7,082 nucleotides of DNA from contig PCXM01000027.1 of the NCBI GenBank assembly GCA_002771075.1, forward strand, positions 1 to 7,082. Reading direction: 5' to 3'. Numbering within the stretch: position 1 is the first letter of the stretch; every line of letters begins with the position of its first letter. The notes under the pieces were generated by a model. The model was not told the DNA's origin. It searched no databases and worked only from the letters and a program-made list of their open reading frames with translations. Positions 6,236 through 7,082 of the stretch are shown here, in pieces. The stretch comes from Candidatus Zambryskibacteria bacterium CG10_big_fil_rev_8_21_14_0_10_34_34. GTDB taxonomy: Bacteria > Patescibacteriota > Minisyncoccia > Phycocordibacterales > WO2-35-19. The translations under genes were made by a program, and so were the position numbers.

Positions 6236-6258
6236 GGAAGGGGTAAGGAGATAATTAG
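6206..6258. repeat. Palindromic C-rich/G-rich repeat spanning the tkt subunit junction
   Basis: A C-rich arm with a run of seven C (6220-6226) faces a G-rich arm. The core CCTTAAATTAAGG (6225-6237) is a perfect inverted repeat around A6231 and contains the TAA stop of the N subunit. The outer stem pairs ACCCC (6219-6223) with GGGGT (6240-6244), leaving a small internal loop. CTAA (6206-6209) and TTAG (6255-6258) may mark its outer ends. No T-run follows, so it is not a standard terminator. Its composition is sharply unlike the AT-rich surroundings, and the HPNPPL reading of its C-rich arm is a commonly seen tail from dispersed palindromic repeats. That only one copy is in the window means dispersal cannot be shown here. 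Confidence 0.55.
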
Positions 6259-6267
6259 ACATAAATT

Positions 6268-7082
6268 ATGTTAAACCAAAATTTAAAACTTAATACAAAA
6301 TTATTTGATGAAGATGTAGAACAAATACCTATCCGCCAAGGTTTTGGTGAAGGACTAGTCATTGCTGGGGATGAAAATAAAAATGTGATTGGTCTTTGCG
6401 CTGATTTAAATGAATCAACCAAAATGAATTTGTTTGCCGAAAAATATCCCGAAAGATTTATTCAAGTCGGAGTAGCCGAACAAAACTTAGCCACAGTCGC
6501 AAGTGGTATGGCGGCTATGGGTAAAATACCTTTTATATCTTCTTACGCTATGTTTAGCCCAGGACGAAACTGGGAACAAATAAGGACAACAATCGCTTAT
6601 AATGATAGACCAGTAAAAATAATAGGCAGTCACGCAGGAATCTCTGTAGGGCCTGACGGAGGCACTCATCAAGCCATAGAAGACATTGCTATTATGCGAG
6701 TATTACCAAATATGATTGTCCTTTCTCCTTGTGATGCAATAGAAGCAAAAAAGGCGACTATAGCGGCCGCCAAAATAGATAAACCGGTTTATATCCGTTT
6801 ATTAAGAGAAAAAACACCAATCATCACCACAGAAGAGACACCATTTGAAATAGGTAAAGCTAAAATTTTCTTTGCTCCACCAATGAAAGCTCAAGTAGGT
6901 ATCATCGCTACTGGAGCCCTAGTTTACAATGCTATTTTGACTGCTCAAAGATTTGCACAAAAAGGCATCCCTGTTAAAGTTTTAAATATTGCAAGTATTC
7001 GACCACTAGATTTTGAAGCCATTATAAACTTAGCTAAAGAAAGTGGCGCTTTGGTTAGTGTAGAAGAGCACCAAATAGTTGG
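6268..7082 (+). CDS. tkt: Transketolase, C-terminal subunit (partial, first 271 aa)
   Basis: This second half of the split transketolase carries the pyrimidine-binding domain and the catalytic glutamate that activates thiamine diphosphate. The frame is open from ATG 6268 to the window edge, and the protein continues beyond it; complete C subunits are usually a little over 300 residues. Seen here: Glu71 in the GVAEQN motif (68-73), the SHAGISVGPDGGTHQ block (121-135), equivalent to the substrate-contact loop, and the start of the C-terminal domain near residue 208 (AQVGIIATG) through EEHQIVG at the edge. The ATG lies 32 bp after the N subunit stop. An AAGGAG sequence (6245-6250) in the intervening repeat is 17 bases from the ATG, too far to be a normal ribosome binding site, and an in-frame stop at 6262-6264 excludes an earlier start. 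It should assemble with the product of the preceding gene. Confidence 0.94.
   Translation, partial: MLNQNLKLNTKLFDEDVEQIPIRQGFGEGLVIAGDENKNVIGLCADLNESTKMNLFAEKYPERFIQVGVAEQNLATVASGMAAMGKIPFISSYAMFSPGRNWEQIRTTIAYNDRPVKIIGSHAGISVGPDGGTHQAIEDIAIMRVLPNMIVLSPCDAIEAKKATIAAAKIDKPVYIRLLREKTPIITTEETPFEIGKAKIFFAPPMKAQVGIIATGALVYNAILTAQRFAQKGIPVKVLNIASIRPLDFEAIINLAKESGALVSVEEHQIV

Noticed and set aside
5..7082. Recoded UGA (glycine) code as in Gracilibacteria/Absconditabacteria
   Set aside because: All genes read through fully with the standard code, conserved glycines use GGN, and every complete gene ends in TAA.
1..7082. CRISPR array, tRNA, rRNA, transposase or defence genes
   Set aside because: No direct-repeat arrays, cloverleaf-like segments or relevant protein motifs were found on either strand; gaps between genes are all under about 200 bp.

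Overview
The window is AT-rich, almost fully coding housekeeping DNA. It most resembles a Candidate Phyla Radiation (Patescibacteria, Parcubacteria-like) genome. That placement is an inference from combined signs: AT-rich codons, every complete gene ending in TAA, almost no Shine-Dalgarno sequences, two promoters that appear to start transcription on the start codon, a transketolase split into two genes, and a class II ribonucleotide reductase beside a glycolysis/pentose-phosphate cluster. No marker gene such as rRNA is present to settle it.

Layout. On the minus strand at the left edge lies a YjbQ/UPF0047-family gene (5-535). It is followed by a roughly 200 bp divergent regulatory region (536-735) holding promoters for both directions, a consensus DnaA box and a possible 33-codon minus-strand ORF. 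On the plus strand come nrdJ (736-3054), an adenosylcobalamin-dependent ribonucleotide reductase with an ATP-cone; a 74 bp gap with a second consensus DnaA box and the gap promoter; and then a same-strand run: gap (3129-4166), rpiB (4201-4671), rpe (4702-5373), transketolase N subunit (5378-6235) and transketolase C subunit (6268 to beyond the window). A C-rich/G-rich palindromic repeat sits across the junction of the two transketolase genes.

How the genes work together. RpiB, Rpe and transketolase are the core of the non-oxidative pentose phosphate pathway, interconverting ribulose-5-P, ribose-5-P and xylulose-5-P and linking them to glyceraldehyde-3-P, which GAPDH then oxidises. This yields ribose-5-P for nucleotides and triose for ATP generation. 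NrdJ next door makes the deoxyribonucleotides. No transaldolase is visible here.

I see no defence system, mobile element with a transposase, CRISPR array, tRNA or rRNA. The points most worth a second look are the two perfect DnaA boxes in the two promoter regions around nrdJ, the shared leaderless promoter geometry, the unusual metal-site residues of Rpe, and the palindromic repeat that supplies the last codons of the transketolase N subunit.
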